A stretch of DNA of 64,000 bases from Cytobacillus firmus DS1 (GTDB taxonomy: Bacteria > Bacillota > Bacilli > Bacillales > Cytobacillaceae), in NCBI RefSeq assembly GCF_000565285.1, contig NZ_APVL01000003.1, forward strand, positions 124,001 through 188,000, in the 5' to 3' direction. The number at the start of each line of letters is the position of its first letter. Position 1 is the first letter of the stretch. The notes beneath the pieces were generated by a model, which was not told where the DNA came from, made no database searches, and saw only the letters and a program-made list of their open reading frames with translations. A program made the translations under genes and the position numbers. This document shows positions 23,238-32,029 of this stretch, piece by piece.

Positions 23238-23459
23238 TCATTCTCCTGTGAAAAAATGTTGGATTAGACGAAGCATGGCGTAAATCCCGGCGCCAAGTCC
23301 AATGAACAAGCCGATTAAAAGGAATAAAGGCTCAGTTCCTGCCTTGCTGTCAAGCCATCTTCCGGCGAAAATGCCAATGAGCGCGGAACCTACTAACTGG
23401 GAAAGAATGGCGGACATTAAGGCCATCGCCTTAAATGGGTTGCGGTCTTTTTGACGCAT
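23238..23459 (-). CDS. atpZ: AtpZ/AtpI-family small membrane protein, first gene of atp operon
   Basis: 73 residues, two predicted membrane helices (MSAILSQLVGSALIGIFAG and PLFLLIGLFIGLGAGIYAM) with the family motif GRWLDSKAGTEPLF between them. Alkaliphilic Bacillus carry the same gene ahead of atpI, where it has been linked to magnesium transport and c-ring assembly. GGGAGG ten bases before the ATG. Overlaps atpI. Confidence 0.88.
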   Translation of the reverse strand: MRQKDRNPFKAMALMSAILSQLVGSALIGIFAGRWLDSKAGTEPLFLLIGLFIGLGAGIYAMLRLIQHFFTGE

Positions 23460-23585
23460 AAAAACGCATCCTCCCTTAAAGAGAATGGTAAGAGGGTTTG
23501 AGGCCGTAAATAATCATATAAACATCATGCAGAAGTGGGAAATATGTCTGCAAAAATATTTTGAAAACCCTATCATCTTTTACCC

Positions 23586-23620
23586 TTTGTAAGCATACAA
23601 TAGGGCTTTGTCAATGTCAA
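23586..23620 (-). promoter_or_regulatory. atp operon promoter with two abutting -35 boxes
   Basis: The minus strand reads TTGACATTGACA: two perfect -35 hexamers end to end. The first has TATGCT and the second TACAAA as -10, each at exactly 17 nt. Two overlapping promoters offset by six bases are possible, with a leader of about 120 nt before atpZ. Nothing else is seen in the 23460-23762 gap apart from the terminator of the protease gene. Confidence 0.75.
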
Positions 23621-23710
23621 TGCGTTTGGAGTGAAAAAGTTCACAAACAAAAAGGTAAAAATATGGTATGTTCACATATTTATCACATTTAATTTTTGTA
23701 TTTCTATTGA

Positions 23711-23737
23711 AAAAGGAGCGATATTCTGCATCGCCCC
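23711..23737 (-). terminator. Intrinsic terminator of the vpr-like gene
   Basis: Stem GGGGCGAT / ATCGCTCC (one G-T pair) then TTTTTC on the minus strand, 25 nt after the stop. Confidence 0.85.
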
Positions 23738-23762
23738 TGAAAACGCTTTATTTTTTTCCTTT

Positions 23763-26030
23763 TCACTTGCTTAGTAACCTCTTCTGATCTGCTGAAGGCA
23801 CCGGGTCCCCCAGCTGGCCATCCGGCCTCACAAATAGATAGGTTTCAATCCAGTCTTCCCTGCCTGCCTTTTTGGCAAACACTTTCGCCAAATACAGTCC
23901 CGGCCCAGGCAGCTTATCAGAAGGGATTTCCTGCAGCAGCTGCCCCTTGCCGGCATTTCTTTTCCAATCCAGAAATCCCATGAACCGGAGACTTTCCGAA
24001 TCAAACATTGCAATTCCGAATTCCTCCGCCCCGCCAGGCAGATACACTTCATAACGATATGTACCAGGCTTATCTCCTTTGCCGATTCCGAATCCCATCA
24101 CCCTTGGGTAATCCGGCTCTTCAAGCACATAAAGGTATGGTATATGGATACTCTCGGCTCCTGCTTTCAATAGAAGGTACCCGTCATGGATCTTTTTCTT
24201 TAAAAGGGTCGGATCAGCAGACATTTTAATTTCAGCCTTTTTCTTTTCGCCCGGGTTCAATTGAAACGTCAAAGGCATTTCCCAATCAATTCCCTGCTCC
24301 TTATAGGGTACAGAAAAAGAATAAGACTGCGTTTTTCCACTTATATTTTCAACCGTTATAAAACTGCTGTGGTCATGCAGCCTGTCTGCGATCTGAAATT
24401 TCCCGAATTGCATGGAAGCCGGGAAGACAAGCGTTTCTGCTTTCAGTGCCTGATCAAGCTGGATTCTGCCGGCTCCCTGCTCATACGTTCTATATGTTTG
24501 TCCTTCCGCGTTCCTAATAAGCTTAGCGGTATTCATGAGTGCTGCCTTAATCTGTTCCGGTCCCCATTCAGGATGAGCCTGTTTGAGGATAGCACAGGCA
24601 CCTGCTACATGCGGAGCGGCCATGCTTGTTCCCTGAAGCGGCAGGTATCCGCCTGGAATGGTGCTATTTATAGCGACTCCCGGTGCCACAACATCCGGTT
24701 TAATTTCCCATGTGGATGTAACAGGCCCGCGGGAGCTGAAGTCAGCCAGTATGTCCCTTTCTTCTATTATATTAGTCCGGGCAAGGAGCCGTCCTTCCTT
24801 CATAAGATTCTTGAGCTCCTCTCCTTCCTCCTTTGAAAGCGCCGCTGCCGGAATGGGAACCTCGCTGTCCAGATTGCCGAAGAACCTGCCTTTTGTATTA
24901 TTAAAGATAATAATTCCCTCTGCTCCTGCTTCCATTGCATGAACCGCTTTATCAGTAAACGTTAGTTCCCCTCTTTCTATTAGTACTATTTTTCCTTCCG
25001 CATTCTTCAATTCATCCGGGTGCCCGAGTCCTCCATCGATCATTTCATACGAGCGGTCAAATTCCCATTCCTTTGAACCCTGAAGCAAATCAAGGCGGAT
25101 TCCTCGTCCGTTTATGCTCAAAATTGGCACCTTCATTGTTGGGGTCGAGGCTCCGACAGAAATGGCCTTCGACGCTGTTCCAGGGGATCCTACGGTCCAG
25201 ATATTCGGTCCCGAATTGCCAGATGAAGTAACAGCAGTTATTCCTTTTTCAACCGCTTTATTCAGGGCAATGCTTATTGGCAGGTCAGGTCCGTTTACGT
25301 TATTTCCCAAGGAAAGGTTTAAGACATCCACTTTATCCTTTATAGCCTGTTCGATAGCTGCTATAACCTGTTCTGTTGTTCCGCTTCCTCCTGGTCCGAG
25401 AGCTCTGTAAGCAATGATGGTTGCTTCCGGTGCGACCCCCTGGATCCTGCCATTTGCCGCAATGATACCTGCGACGTGAGTGCCGTGCAGTGTGCCTTGT
25501 CCCCCGGCAGCCTTTGTTTCCATCGGATCTCTATCATTATCCACCAGATCGCGCCCGCCTCCATAGCTCCTTCGTAAGTCGGGATGATTATAATCGATGC
25601 CGGTGTCGATCACGCCAACTAACACACCCTTGCCTGTGAGGCGCTGATTATTTTCATCATAAAAGCCTCTGGCATTCTGGCCGCCAATCAGCTTGATATT
25701 GTCATTGGAATGGACATGATAGGTATTAACCTGTGAAACAGAAGAGACTGATTCCAGCTCTTGCAGGCTTTTCAATGCAGATGGCTTTCCTTTTACTGAA
25801 AAGCCGTTTAATGCCTGATTGAATGTATGCCTGATTTGCAGCTCAGGGTTTTGTTCTATCATATGTTTTATTTCCTGTTCCTTCTTTGCATCACTTAATA
25901 CAACGATTGCCACTTTTTCTATATCAGGTGACTCTTCCGGAATAGGAGGGTGTGAAATTGTCCGGGCTGAAACAGGATTCTGACTCCAAAACAAGGATAT
26001 GACTGTTATAATCAATAAGAATTTTTTCAT
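23763..26030 (-). CDS. vpr: Secreted subtilisin-like serine protease (Vpr-like)
   Basis: 755 residues. Signal peptide to about residue 22, inhibitor I9 propeptide (about 40-110), S8 catalytic domain with Asp142 (VGVIDTGIDYNHPDL), His182 (HGTHVAG), oxyanion Asn272 (SSGNSGPN) and Ser469 (GTSMAAPHVAG), interrupted by a PA domain (about 320-410) as in B. subtilis Vpr, then a Fn3-like C-terminal region. Predicted extracellular protease. Its Shine-Dalgarno lies in the 3' arm of a terminator-like hairpin (26034-26065), so translation or read-through may be controlled. Confidence 0.9.
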   Translation of the reverse strand: MKKFLLIITVISLFWSQNPVSARTISHPPIPEESPDIEKVAIVVLSDAKKEQEIKHMIEQNPELQIRHTFNQALNGFSVKGKPSALKSLQELESVSSVSQVNTYHVHSNDNIKLIGGQNARGFYDENNQRLTGKGVLVGVIDTGIDYNHPDLRRSYGGGRDLVDNDRDPMETKAAGGQGTLHGTHVAGIIAANGRIQGVAPEATIIAYRALGPGGSGTTEQVIAAIEQAIKDKVDVLNLSLGNNVNGPDLPISIALNKAVEKGITAVTSSGNSGPNIWTVGSPGTASKAISVGASTPTMKVPILSINGRGIRLDLLQGSKEWEFDRSYEMIDGGLGHPDELKNAEGKIVLIERGELTFTDKAVHAMEAGAEGIIIFNNTKGRFFGNLDSEVPIPAAALSKEEGEELKNLMKEGRLLARTNIIEERDILADFSSRGPVTSTWEIKPDVVAPGVAINSTIPGGYLPLQGTSMAAPHVAGACAILKQAHPEWGPEQIKAALMNTAKLIRNAEGQTYRTYEQGAGRIQLDQALKAETLVFPASMQFGKFQIADRLHDHSSFITVENISGKTQSYSFSVPYKEQGIDWEMPLTFQLNPGEKKKAEIKMSADPTLLKKKIHDGYLLLKAGAESIHIPYLYVLEEPDYPRVMGFGIGKGDKPGTYRYEVYLPGGAEEFGIAMFDSESLRFMGFLDWKRNAGKGQLLQEIPSDKLPGPGLYLAKVFAKKAGREDWIETYLFVRPDGQLGDPVPSADQKRLLSK

Positions 26031-26033
26031 TAG

Positions 26034-26065
26034 AAAAACCCACCCTCTTTTTGTTTTAGGGTGGG
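26034..26065 (-). terminator. Terminator-like hairpin that contains the vpr ribosome binding site
   Basis: Minus strand: CCCACCCT, 11-nt A-rich loop, AGGGTGGG, then TTTTTC and the vpr ATG. The 3' arm is the Shine-Dalgarno. It can act as terminator for the small gene upstream and at the same time block vpr initiation. Confidence 0.75.
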
Positions 26066-26107
26066 CTGAACTACGGCCTAGTATTCGTGTATATTCTTTT
26101 CTATGTA

Positions 26108-26347
26108 TTAAAACAGCTGATTCGGTTCCAGTTTTCCTTTTCGGATTAAATGGTCCCGCTTTTTATCTCTCCACATATCCGTTATGGTCGCAGCTATCAG
26201 TAATACGGTAAGCAGGATTCCTTTTCCTTCTGCCAGCTTAAATACCAGGGCGATAAGACCTTCGGACATTAAGGTTCCCATTAATGAAGCCAGCAGCATG
26301 ATGATCCAGACAACCAATGCTCCTTCTAATACGGCTAATGCTCTCAT
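26108..26347 (-). CDS. Small membrane protein of unknown function
   Basis: 79 residues with two hydrophobic segments (GALVVWIIMLLASLMGTLM and GILLTVLLIAATITDMW) and a basic C-terminal tail (RDKKRDHLIRKGKLE). No family recognised. ATG behind GGGAGGT. Followed by a hairpin that also precedes vpr, so it may be co-transcribed with vpr at a low level. Confidence 0.7.
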   Translation of the reverse strand: MRALAVLEGALVVWIIMLLASLMGTLMSEGLIALVFKLAEGKGILLTVLLIAATITDMWRDKKRDHLIRKGKLEPNQLF

Positions 26348-26435
26348 TTATTCGACCTCCCGGGTATATAAAATCATTATGCCAATACCCCGCAGACAGC
26401 AGTCTAAACGTAAATCTTGCAATTCGGGCATTCCT

Positions 26436-27032
26436 TTACTTTCCAAATATCTTCTGCCAGATGCTTTTGCTTTTTTCAGCCTCTAATGCACCGGCTACTT
26501 CTTCTACAGACTTTTGTGTCGCCATTAGTTTTTCATAGAGGGAAGTGACTTTTTCGCTCTCTTTTTCATAGCCTTGTGCATGGGCATTTCTTAAATCTTC
26601 AATTGTGAGTTTGAGCTCGTGCACTTCATGTATCAGCTGTTTGTTTTGTTCTCTGATTTTATTCTGGGTAAGACGGGATTGCTCGTTTTGCTGCACGAGG
26701 AAGCTGACAAGCTTTTTCATATCTGTCAGTTCGGAATTCACATTCACAAGCGAGGTGGAGCTGCTTTCTTCCTCATCCTCCACTGTAATGATGACCGGAA
26801 TTCCTGCATCCTCAAGCTTTGCTGTGACTTCCTCTTTTTTCAGCCCATCCGAATATAATTTCCGGATAAATTTCAGCTTTTCAATTTCGGAAACCTGGAT
26901 TTTATAGCGATTATGTTCCTTCCGATAATTTATGTATTCTGCATGCTCCTGCAAATAACGCTTTAAGCTATTCTCAGGTATGTCCGGAAGTGCCTCTTTA
27001 AGTTCTTTCATTGTCAAATACTGATTTGCCAA
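26436..27032 (-). CDS. MerR-like helix-turn-helix protein with coiled coil
   Basis: 198 residues. The N-terminal winged-helix (YLTMKELKEALPDIPENSLKRYL ... YRKEHNRYKI) resembles MerR-type or RacA-like DNA-binding domains. A flexible acidic Ser-rich linker follows (EDEEESSSTS), then a long coiled coil (about 105-180). The layout recalls RacA and DUF3967-type proteins that bind DNA and anchor or bridge it; the exact family is uncertain. TTG start with AAGGTG about ten bases upstream. A 490-nt gap with family D repeats lies upstream. Confidence 0.75.
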   Translation of the reverse strand: MANQYLTMKELKEALPDIPENSLKRYLQEHAEYINYRKEHNRYKIQVSEIEKLKFIRKLYSDGLKKEEVTAKLEDAGIPVIITVEDEEESSSTSLVNVNSELTDMKKLVSFLVQQNEQSRLTQNKIREQNKQLIHEVHELKLTIEDLRNAHAQGYEKESEKVTSLYEKLMATQKSVEEVAGALEAEKSKSIWQKIFGK

Positions 27033-27093
27033 CGTCCTTCAGCACCTTTCTTGGTATCTTGCCGATAGACCCAGCTCTCGCCGGGCATTACCC

Positions 27094-27430
27094 ATGACTA
27101 ACCACCTAACCGTCAACAAAACCACCATGGTCATTTTTTGCGGTAAATGCACCTTCAACGATGCTGTCTCCGCCACTATTTCTCCAACCATGATTACGCC
27201 ATTTGATCACTCTAAATCATTTCGAAACATTGATATATCAACACTTTACATATAACCATCCAACCATCAACATGTTAACCGCTTACTATTTCTGTTCGAA
27301 TCTGCCTTCCGTTTCTTCTTTACTCTATCATAACTTTTCCAGCTTTACGGGGAAAGAGACTTTTAACATAAAAATTAAATAGATTTTCCTGCTCATCATC
27401 AACCACCCAACCACCAACATATCAACCATC
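27094..27430. repeat. Cluster of family D AACCA-rich repeats in a gene-free gap
   Basis: Words of the form AACCATCCAACCATCAACAT recur at about 27101, 27253 and 27397. The last copy (27397-27430) is 33/34 identical to 14501-14534. The 27033-27520 gap has no gene I can support; apart from these repeats and the mnaA terminator nothing was seen. Confidence 0.7.
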
Positions 27431-27483
27431 CTGTTTTGGGTTAATGTGGTCCGCTTCTCCCCTCCCCTTTATGAAAGAGGAAC

Positions 27484-27514
27484 AGAAAAATGCACCTCAT
27501 CTATGAGAGGTGCA
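27484..27514 (-). terminator. Intrinsic terminator of mnaA
   Basis: 8-bp stem TGCACCTC / GAGGTGCA, followed on the minus strand by TTTTTCTG, 7 nt after the mnaA stop. Confidence 0.85.
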
Positions 27515-27520
27515 CTTCTT

Positions 27521-28672
27521 TTAGTTTTGCGGTTTATATTCATCCGGACGATCATTCGTCTGTTTAAAATGGTAGCGGATAGCATCGCAAATTCTTCTGG
27601 AGGCATTTCCGTCTCCATATGGGTTTACGGCTTTCGCCATTTTTTCATAAGCTGACCCATCTGTCAGAAGTTCGGTTGCCAGTTCGTAAATTGGCTGTTC
27701 CTCAATGCCGGCAAGCTTAAGAGTGCCTGCTTCAATTCCTTCAGGCCTTTCCGTTGTTTCACGCAGAACAAGGACAGGCACACCCAGTGATGGTGCTTCT
27801 TCCTGAACTCCGCCCGAATCAGTCAGAATCAGATGAGCTCTTGAAGCAAAGTTATGGAAATCTATGACGTCAAGCGGCTCAATCAGATGAATACGGCTAT
27901 CGCTGCCAAGGATTTCTGATGCGATCTCCCGTACAGCCGGGTTCATATGAACGGGATATACGACTTGTATATCTTTCTGTTCTTCCACCAGCCTTTTAAT
28001 AGCCTTGAACATGTTCCGCATCGGCTCGCCCAGGTTTTCACGGCGGTGTGCAGTCAGCAGCACTAGGCGGTCATCGCCGATTTTCTCAAGGACTTCATGG
28101 TGATACGTATCTTTAACCGTTGTTTTAAGGGCATCAATTGCCGTATTTCCGGTGATGAAAATACTTTCGCTCTTTTTATTTTCATTTAAGAGATTTTCCG
28201 CTGACTTCGATGTTGGCGAGAAATGCAGATCAGCCATGACACCTGTAAGCTGGCGGTTCATTTCCTCAGGGAATGGAGAGTATTTATTCCATGTGCGCAG
28301 TCCCGCTTCCACATGGCCGACGACAATCTTGTTATAGAAAGCGGCAAGGCTTGCAATAAACGTTGTAGTGGTATCACCGTGAACAAGCACGATATCCGGC
28401 TTTACTTCCTTCATGATTTTATCAAGGCCTTCAAGTCCGCGTGTAGTCACATCCACCAATGTCTGGCGGTCTTTCATGATATTCAGGTCATAATCTGGTG
28501 TGACCTTAAAAATATTTAATACCTGATCGAGCATTTCGCGATGCTGTGCCGTCACAGTCACAATCGATTCAAAATGCTCAGGGTGTTTTTGAAGTTCAAG
28601 AACAAGAGGAGCCATTTTAATGGCTTCAGGCCTTGTCCCGAAAATCGTCATTACTCTTATTGAGGAAAACAT
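27521..28672 (-). CDS. mnaA: UDP-N-acetylglucosamine 2-epimerase (non-hydrolysing)
   Basis: 383 residues, usual length. Converts UDP-GlcNAc to UDP-ManNAc for teichoic acid linkage units and other wall glycans. GTRPEAIKMAPLVLEL at the N-terminus, the HGDTTTT and HVEAGLRTWNKYSPFPEEMNR segments with catalytic residues, and the UDP-binding DSGGVQEEAPSLG. Same order as in Bacillus (upp then mnaA). Its ribosome binding site GGGGAAGGTG pairs with sequence just after upp (28676-28746), so expression may depend on RNA folding or on translation of upp. Confidence 0.95.
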   Translation of the reverse strand: MFSSIRVMTIFGTRPEAIKMAPLVLELQKHPEHFESIVTVTAQHREMLDQVLNIFKVTPDYDLNIMKDRQTLVDVTTRGLEGLDKIMKEVKPDIVLVHGDTTTTFIASLAAFYNKIVVGHVEAGLRTWNKYSPFPEEMNRQLTGVMADLHFSPTSKSAENLLNENKKSESIFITGNTAIDALKTTVKDTYHHEVLEKIGDDRLVLLTAHRRENLGEPMRNMFKAIKRLVEEQKDIQVVYPVHMNPAVREIASEILGSDSRIHLIEPLDVIDFHNFASRAHLILTDSGGVQEEAPSLGVPVLVLRETTERPEGIEAGTLKLAGIEEQPIYELATELLTDGSAYEKMAKAVNPYGDGNASRRICDAIRYHFKQTNDRPDEYKPQN

Positions 28673-28675
28673 TTA

Positions 28676-28746
28676 AAGCACCTTCCCCTTACATAAAAGA
28701 TAAATACCTCTTATCTTTCTATGATTAAAAAAGGGATAAGGTGCTT
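28676..28746 (-). promoter_or_regulatory. RNA structure in the upp-mnaA gap burying the mnaA ribosome binding site
   Basis: Outer stem: AAGCACCTT-A-TCCCTT after upp pairs with AAGGGG-AAGGTGCTT before the mnaA ATG (nine plus six pairs, one bulge). Inside it a second hairpin AAAGATAA / TTATCTTT. The paired strand contains the whole mnaA Shine-Dalgarno. No T-run follows, so it is not a normal terminator. Confidence 0.65.
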
Positions 28747-28756
28747 CAAAAAGGAA

Positions 28757-29386
28757 TTATTTCGTCCCGAATAAACGGTCGCCTGCATCGCCCAATCCAG
28801 GGACGATATAGCCTTTTTCGTTCAATTTTTCGTCTAATGCTGCGATATAGATGTCAACGTCAGGGTGAGCTTCTTTCACAGCTTCCACGCCTTCAGGAGC
28901 GGCAATCAGGCACATGAATTTAATGTTTTTGCCTCCGCGCTTTTTAAGAGAATGGATGGCTTCAACCGCAGAGCCGCCAGTTGCAAGCATTGGGTCAACT
29001 ACGATGAAATCTCTTTCTTCCACATCACTTGGAAGCTTTACATAGTATTCAACCGGCTGCAGGGTTTCCGGGTCGCGGTATAAGCCGATATGGCCCACTT
29101 TTGCAGCTGGAATCAGCTTCAGGATACCATCAACCATTCCAATTCCCGCGCGCAGAATCGGGATGATCCCTATCTTCTTACCTGCAAGCACATTGGACTT
29201 CATCGTGCTGACTGGTGTATCAATTGTTATTTCTTCTAAAGGCATATCGCGGGTAATTTCAAATGCCATCAATGTTGCCACTTCATCGACAAGCTCGCGG
29301 AATTCCTTTGTTCCCGTACTCTTTTCACGAATGTATGTAAGCTTATGCTGAATTAATGGATGATCAAAAACGTAAACCTTTGCCAT
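28757..29386 (-). CDS. upp: Uracil phosphoribosyltransferase
   Basis: 209 residues. Makes UMP from uracil and PRPP (pyrimidine salvage). PRPP loop [20 protein letters not shown], uracil-binding C-terminal [19 protein letters not shown]-terminal [18 protein letters not shown] is typical. Downstream of glyA as in Bacillus; mnaA follows at 84 nt. Confidence 0.97.
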   Translation of the reverse strand: MAKVYVFDHPLIQHKLTYIREKSTGTKEFRELVDEVATLMAFEITRDMPLEEITIDTPVSTMKSNVLAGKKIGIIPILRAGIGMVDGILKLIPAAKVGHIGLYRDPETLQPVEYYVKLPSDVEERDFIVVDPMLATGGSAVEAIHSLKKRGGKNIKFMCLIAAPEGVEAVKEAHPDVDIYIAALDEKLNEKGYIVPGLGDAGDRLFGTK

Positions 29387-29580
29387 GAGTATCTCTCCTT
29401 TTCATTATGCAGATTAGTCGAACCACACTTCGTCTAATTTTACAGAAAAACAATTCCATCGGCAACTATGATTCGTATTTGTAAAAGAAAAATCATTATT
29501 ATTATCGGCGGCATGGCGGGGATTAGCTTCCCCTGGAGCCAGACAGTTCTCGAAGTCCAAACTTTTCTTTAATAACCACA

Positions 29581-29609
29581 TAAAAGCCGGCCTCTTGCTG
29601 AGACCGGCT
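29581..29609 (-). terminator. Intrinsic terminator of glyA
   Basis: AGCCGG-T-CTC / GAG-G-CCGGCT stem with a short loop, then TTTTATG on the minus strand. Between the glyA stop and upp; the rest of the 29387-29580 gap holds a possible eroded repeat near 29500 and no gene. Confidence 0.8.
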
Positions 29610-29614
29610 GTTGA

Positions 29615-30856
29615 TTAATATTCAGGATATAAAGTGAAGCTGCCTGTTAAGGCTTCTACGCGCTGCGCCGCTTCCTGAAGCTTCCCTTCATCTTCATGAT
29701 TTTTCAGTGTGAAGGCGATGATGGATGCAATTTCCTGCATTTCTTTTTCTCCAAATCCGCGGGACGTAACAGCCGCTGTGCCGATGCGGATGCCGCTTGT
29801 GACGAATGGGCTTTCCGGATCGAACGGAATGGTGTTTTTGTTGACAGTAATGCCGACCTCATCAAGTACCTTCTCCGCCACTTTCCCTGTTAGGCTAAGG
29901 GAGCGTAGGTCAACCAGCAGCAAATGGTTGTCTGTACCCTGTGATACAAGGTCAATTCCTTCAGCCTGCAATGCTTCAGCCAGCTTTTTAGCATTCGCAA
30001 TGATATTGCCTGCATAGGTTTTGAAATCATCCTGAAGCGCTTCGCCAAAGGCAACCGCTTTTGCCGCAATGACGTGCATTAAAGGACCGCCCTGGATTCC
30101 AGGGAAAATGGATTTATCAATTTTCTTCGCGTATTCTTCTTTGCAGAGAATCATGCCGCCGCGCGGTCCGCGCAATGTCTTGTGAGTGGTAGTTGTAACA
30201 AAGTCCGCAAACGGAACCGGATTCTGATGAAGCCCAGCAGCTACAAGGCCTGCAATGTGAGCCATATCAACCATCAGCATGGCACCGACTTCATCTGCAA
30301 TTTCACGGAAACGCTTGAAGTCAATTTCACGCGGATAGGCACTTGCACCCGCTACGATTAATTTTGGCTTAGACGTGCGGGCTTTTTCAAGAACATCTTC
30401 ATAATCGATGCGATGTGTTTCTTTATCCACACCATATTCGACGAAATTGTACTGCACGCCGCTGAAGTTAACAGGACTGCCGTGAGTTAAATGTCCGCCA
30501 TGGGATAGATTCATGCCAAGAACAGTATCTCCCTGCTCCAGGACAGTGAAGTATACGGCCATGTTTGCCTGTGCACCTGAATGCGGCTGCACGTTCACAT
30601 GCTCTGCACCAAAAATTTCTTTCGCACGGTCACGGGCTAAATCTTCGACTACATCCACATGCTCACATCCGCCATAATAGCGGCGGCCCGGATAGCCTTC
30701 AGCATACTTGTTTGTTAAAACAGAACCCTGTGCTTCCATAACCGCTTCACTGACAAAGTTTTCAGAAGCGATTAATTCAATTTTTGTTCTCTGGCGTCCT
30801 AATTCTTCTTGAATCGACTTGAAAACCTGCTCATCCTGCTGTGCTAAATGCTTCAT
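29615..30856 (-). CDS. glyA: Serine hydroxymethyltransferase
   Basis: 413 residues. PLP enzyme interconverting serine and glycine with tetrahydrofolate, the main one-carbon source. PLP lysine in [17 protein letters not shown]-terminal [14 protein letters not shown], and [21 protein letters not shown] at 30856 (MKHLAQQ) chosen for GGGAGGA six bases upstream; the frame is open nine codons further without a site. Follows ywlG as in Bacillus, with the sigma/anti-sigma pair inserted between. Confidence 0.97.
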   Translation of the reverse strand: MKHLAQQDEQVFKSIQEELGRQRTKIELIASENFVSEAVMEAQGSVLTNKYAEGYPGRRYYGGCEHVDVVEDLARDRAKEIFGAEHVNVQPHSGAQANMAVYFTVLEQGDTVLGMNLSHGGHLTHGSPVNFSGVQYNFVEYGVDKETHRIDYEDVLEKARTSKPKLIVAGASAYPREIDFKRFREIADEVGAMLMVDMAHIAGLVAAGLHQNPVPFADFVTTTTHKTLRGPRGGMILCKEEYAKKIDKSIFPGIQGGPLMHVIAAKAVAFGEALQDDFKTYAGNIIANAKKLAEALQAEGIDLVSQGTDNHLLLVDLRSLSLTGKVAEKVLDEVGITVNKNTIPFDPESPFVTSGIRIGTAAVTSRGFGEKEMQEIASIIAFTLKNHEDEGKLQEAAQRVEALTGSFTLYPEY

Positions 30857-30970
30857 AAGAATCCTCCCTTTTCTCCAACACACTTTTAATAAAAGAAAGC
30901 TTTGTGAAGGCTCTCCATTTTTATGTATCGATCTTTTTGTGAAAATTCTTTTTTATTTTAGCACGTTTTC

Positions 30971-31026
30971 TGAAAAAGTGACAGGCACCTATACCAGTTT
31001 GGCAGATTGGTATGGGTACCTGTCAC
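30971..31026 (-). terminator. Inverted pair of family E repeats acting as terminator
   Basis: GTGACAGGCACCTATACCA (30978 on) and TGGTATGGGTACCTGTCAC (to 31026) form a 19-bp nearly perfect stem. On the minus strand it follows the anti-sigma stop by 7 nt and is followed by TTTTTC, so it should terminate that operon. Confidence 0.8.
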
Positions 31027-31033
31027 CATCCTT

Positions 31034-32029
31034 TTAATCCCAGTTCCAATAATCCTTCTCCCCGAGGTATGGAGCACGGATTTGTTCTTCTCTTTTAAGC
31101 TTTAATAGTTCTTTCACCGGGCCGGTAACCACTGCTCCATAGACAATGAATCCATTTTTCTTCAGGTATTGATGACGTTCTTTCAGATAGTCAAGACCGA
31201 GGAAGTTCTCATAATAGCTTTGAGATTCATTTTTTAAGAGACCCTCCATCTGTTTCAGCATCACTTTTTTATTTTCATCCATAAATTCCTCATTAAGGGC
31301 TAATTTCGATTCAGACTTATAATCATCGCCTGCTTTCCTTCCTCCGGCCAAACCATAAATGGAAGTTAATTCGATTGAGTTTCCTCCGCTGCCGTAACCC
31401 GTCTTAAATTCTTTCAGTTCTCCTGTATAGAGCGGCATCCAAAGGACTTCCAGGTCATATGGCTTTAAAAGCTCCAGCAGTTCTTCCGGCTTCATGAATG
31501 ACTGGGTGGAAAATGCCAGTTCCGCCACTGTCCCTTCGTGTATTTTTTCAAGAGAAGTCCAGACCGCAGGCTCCCCTTCAGCTGCCAGCCTTTTTCCGCT
31601 ATTCGGATTTTCAGGCAGGGAAAAACGGTAAATGCTTTCATTTTGCGGCTGAAATTCCTGAATACTCAAGGTGGAATATGAATTTAATAACCTTTTCTCA
31701 ACCTTCACCTCTCCAATTGTCTGATACTCCCGGCCAATTTTCCGTGCGATCGGATAGGATATTTTCTGTGTCAGAAATGGCGTTACTTCTTTATTCAGCA
31801 TGCCTCCGAAATCCTCATGCATGTTTGGGTACTTCCAATCCAGTGCCACCTTACTGTAAAAAGCATGCTTTCTTTCACTATTGGCAGCGTCTGACAGTAT
31901 ATTTACGGCCATCATATATGCCCAGAAGAGAAACAAGCAGGCAGCAAGCACTTTAACCACTCTGAATGTTAAGGTAAATCTGTATTTAACCATGATTTTC
32001 TTTTCGCGGTCTTTGTTCCAGTCAGTCAT
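31034..32029 (-). CDS. Membrane anti-sigma factor, YhdL-like
   Basis: 331 residues. Short cytoplasmic N-terminus (MTDWNKDREKKIMVKYRFTL), one membrane helix (about residues 24-46, VVKVLAACLFLFWAYMMAV), then a large extracytoplasmic part that matches the sigma-regulator N and C domains seen in the SigM anti-sigma YhdL. Expected to hold the adjacent ECF sigma factor at the membrane until envelope stress. ATG at 32029 with GGAGGG that lies within the last codons of the sigma gene (8-nt overlap, coupled translation). Ends at a repeat-derived terminator. Confidence 0.8.
   Translation of the reverse strand: MTDWNKDREKKIMVKYRFTLTFRVVKVLAACLFLFWAYMMAVNILSDAANSERKHAFYSKVALDWKYPNMHEDFGGMLNKEVTPFLTQKISYPIARKIGREYQTIGEVKVEKRLLNSYSTLSIQEFQPQNESIYRFSLPENPNSGKRLAAEGEPAVWTSLEKIHEGTVAELAFSTQSFMKPEELLELLKPYDLEVLWMPLYTGELKEFKTGYGSGGNSIELTSIYGLAGGRKAGDDYKSESKLALNEEFMDENKKVMLKQMEGLLKNESQSYYENFLGLDYLKERHQYLKKNGFIVYGAVVTGPVKELLKLKREEQIRAPYLGEKDYWNWD

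Noticed and set aside
27446-27655. 69-codon plus-strand frame
   Set aside because: Antisense to the mnaA end and terminator.
28676-28746. Ordinary terminator between upp and mnaA
   Set aside because: No T-run follows either stem on the transcribed strand; the structure is better explained by pairing with the mnaA ribosome binding site.
29500-29560. Another family A remnant (CCCCTGGAGCCAGACAG)
   Set aside because: Only a short stretch resembles the right end; too degraded to list as a copy.
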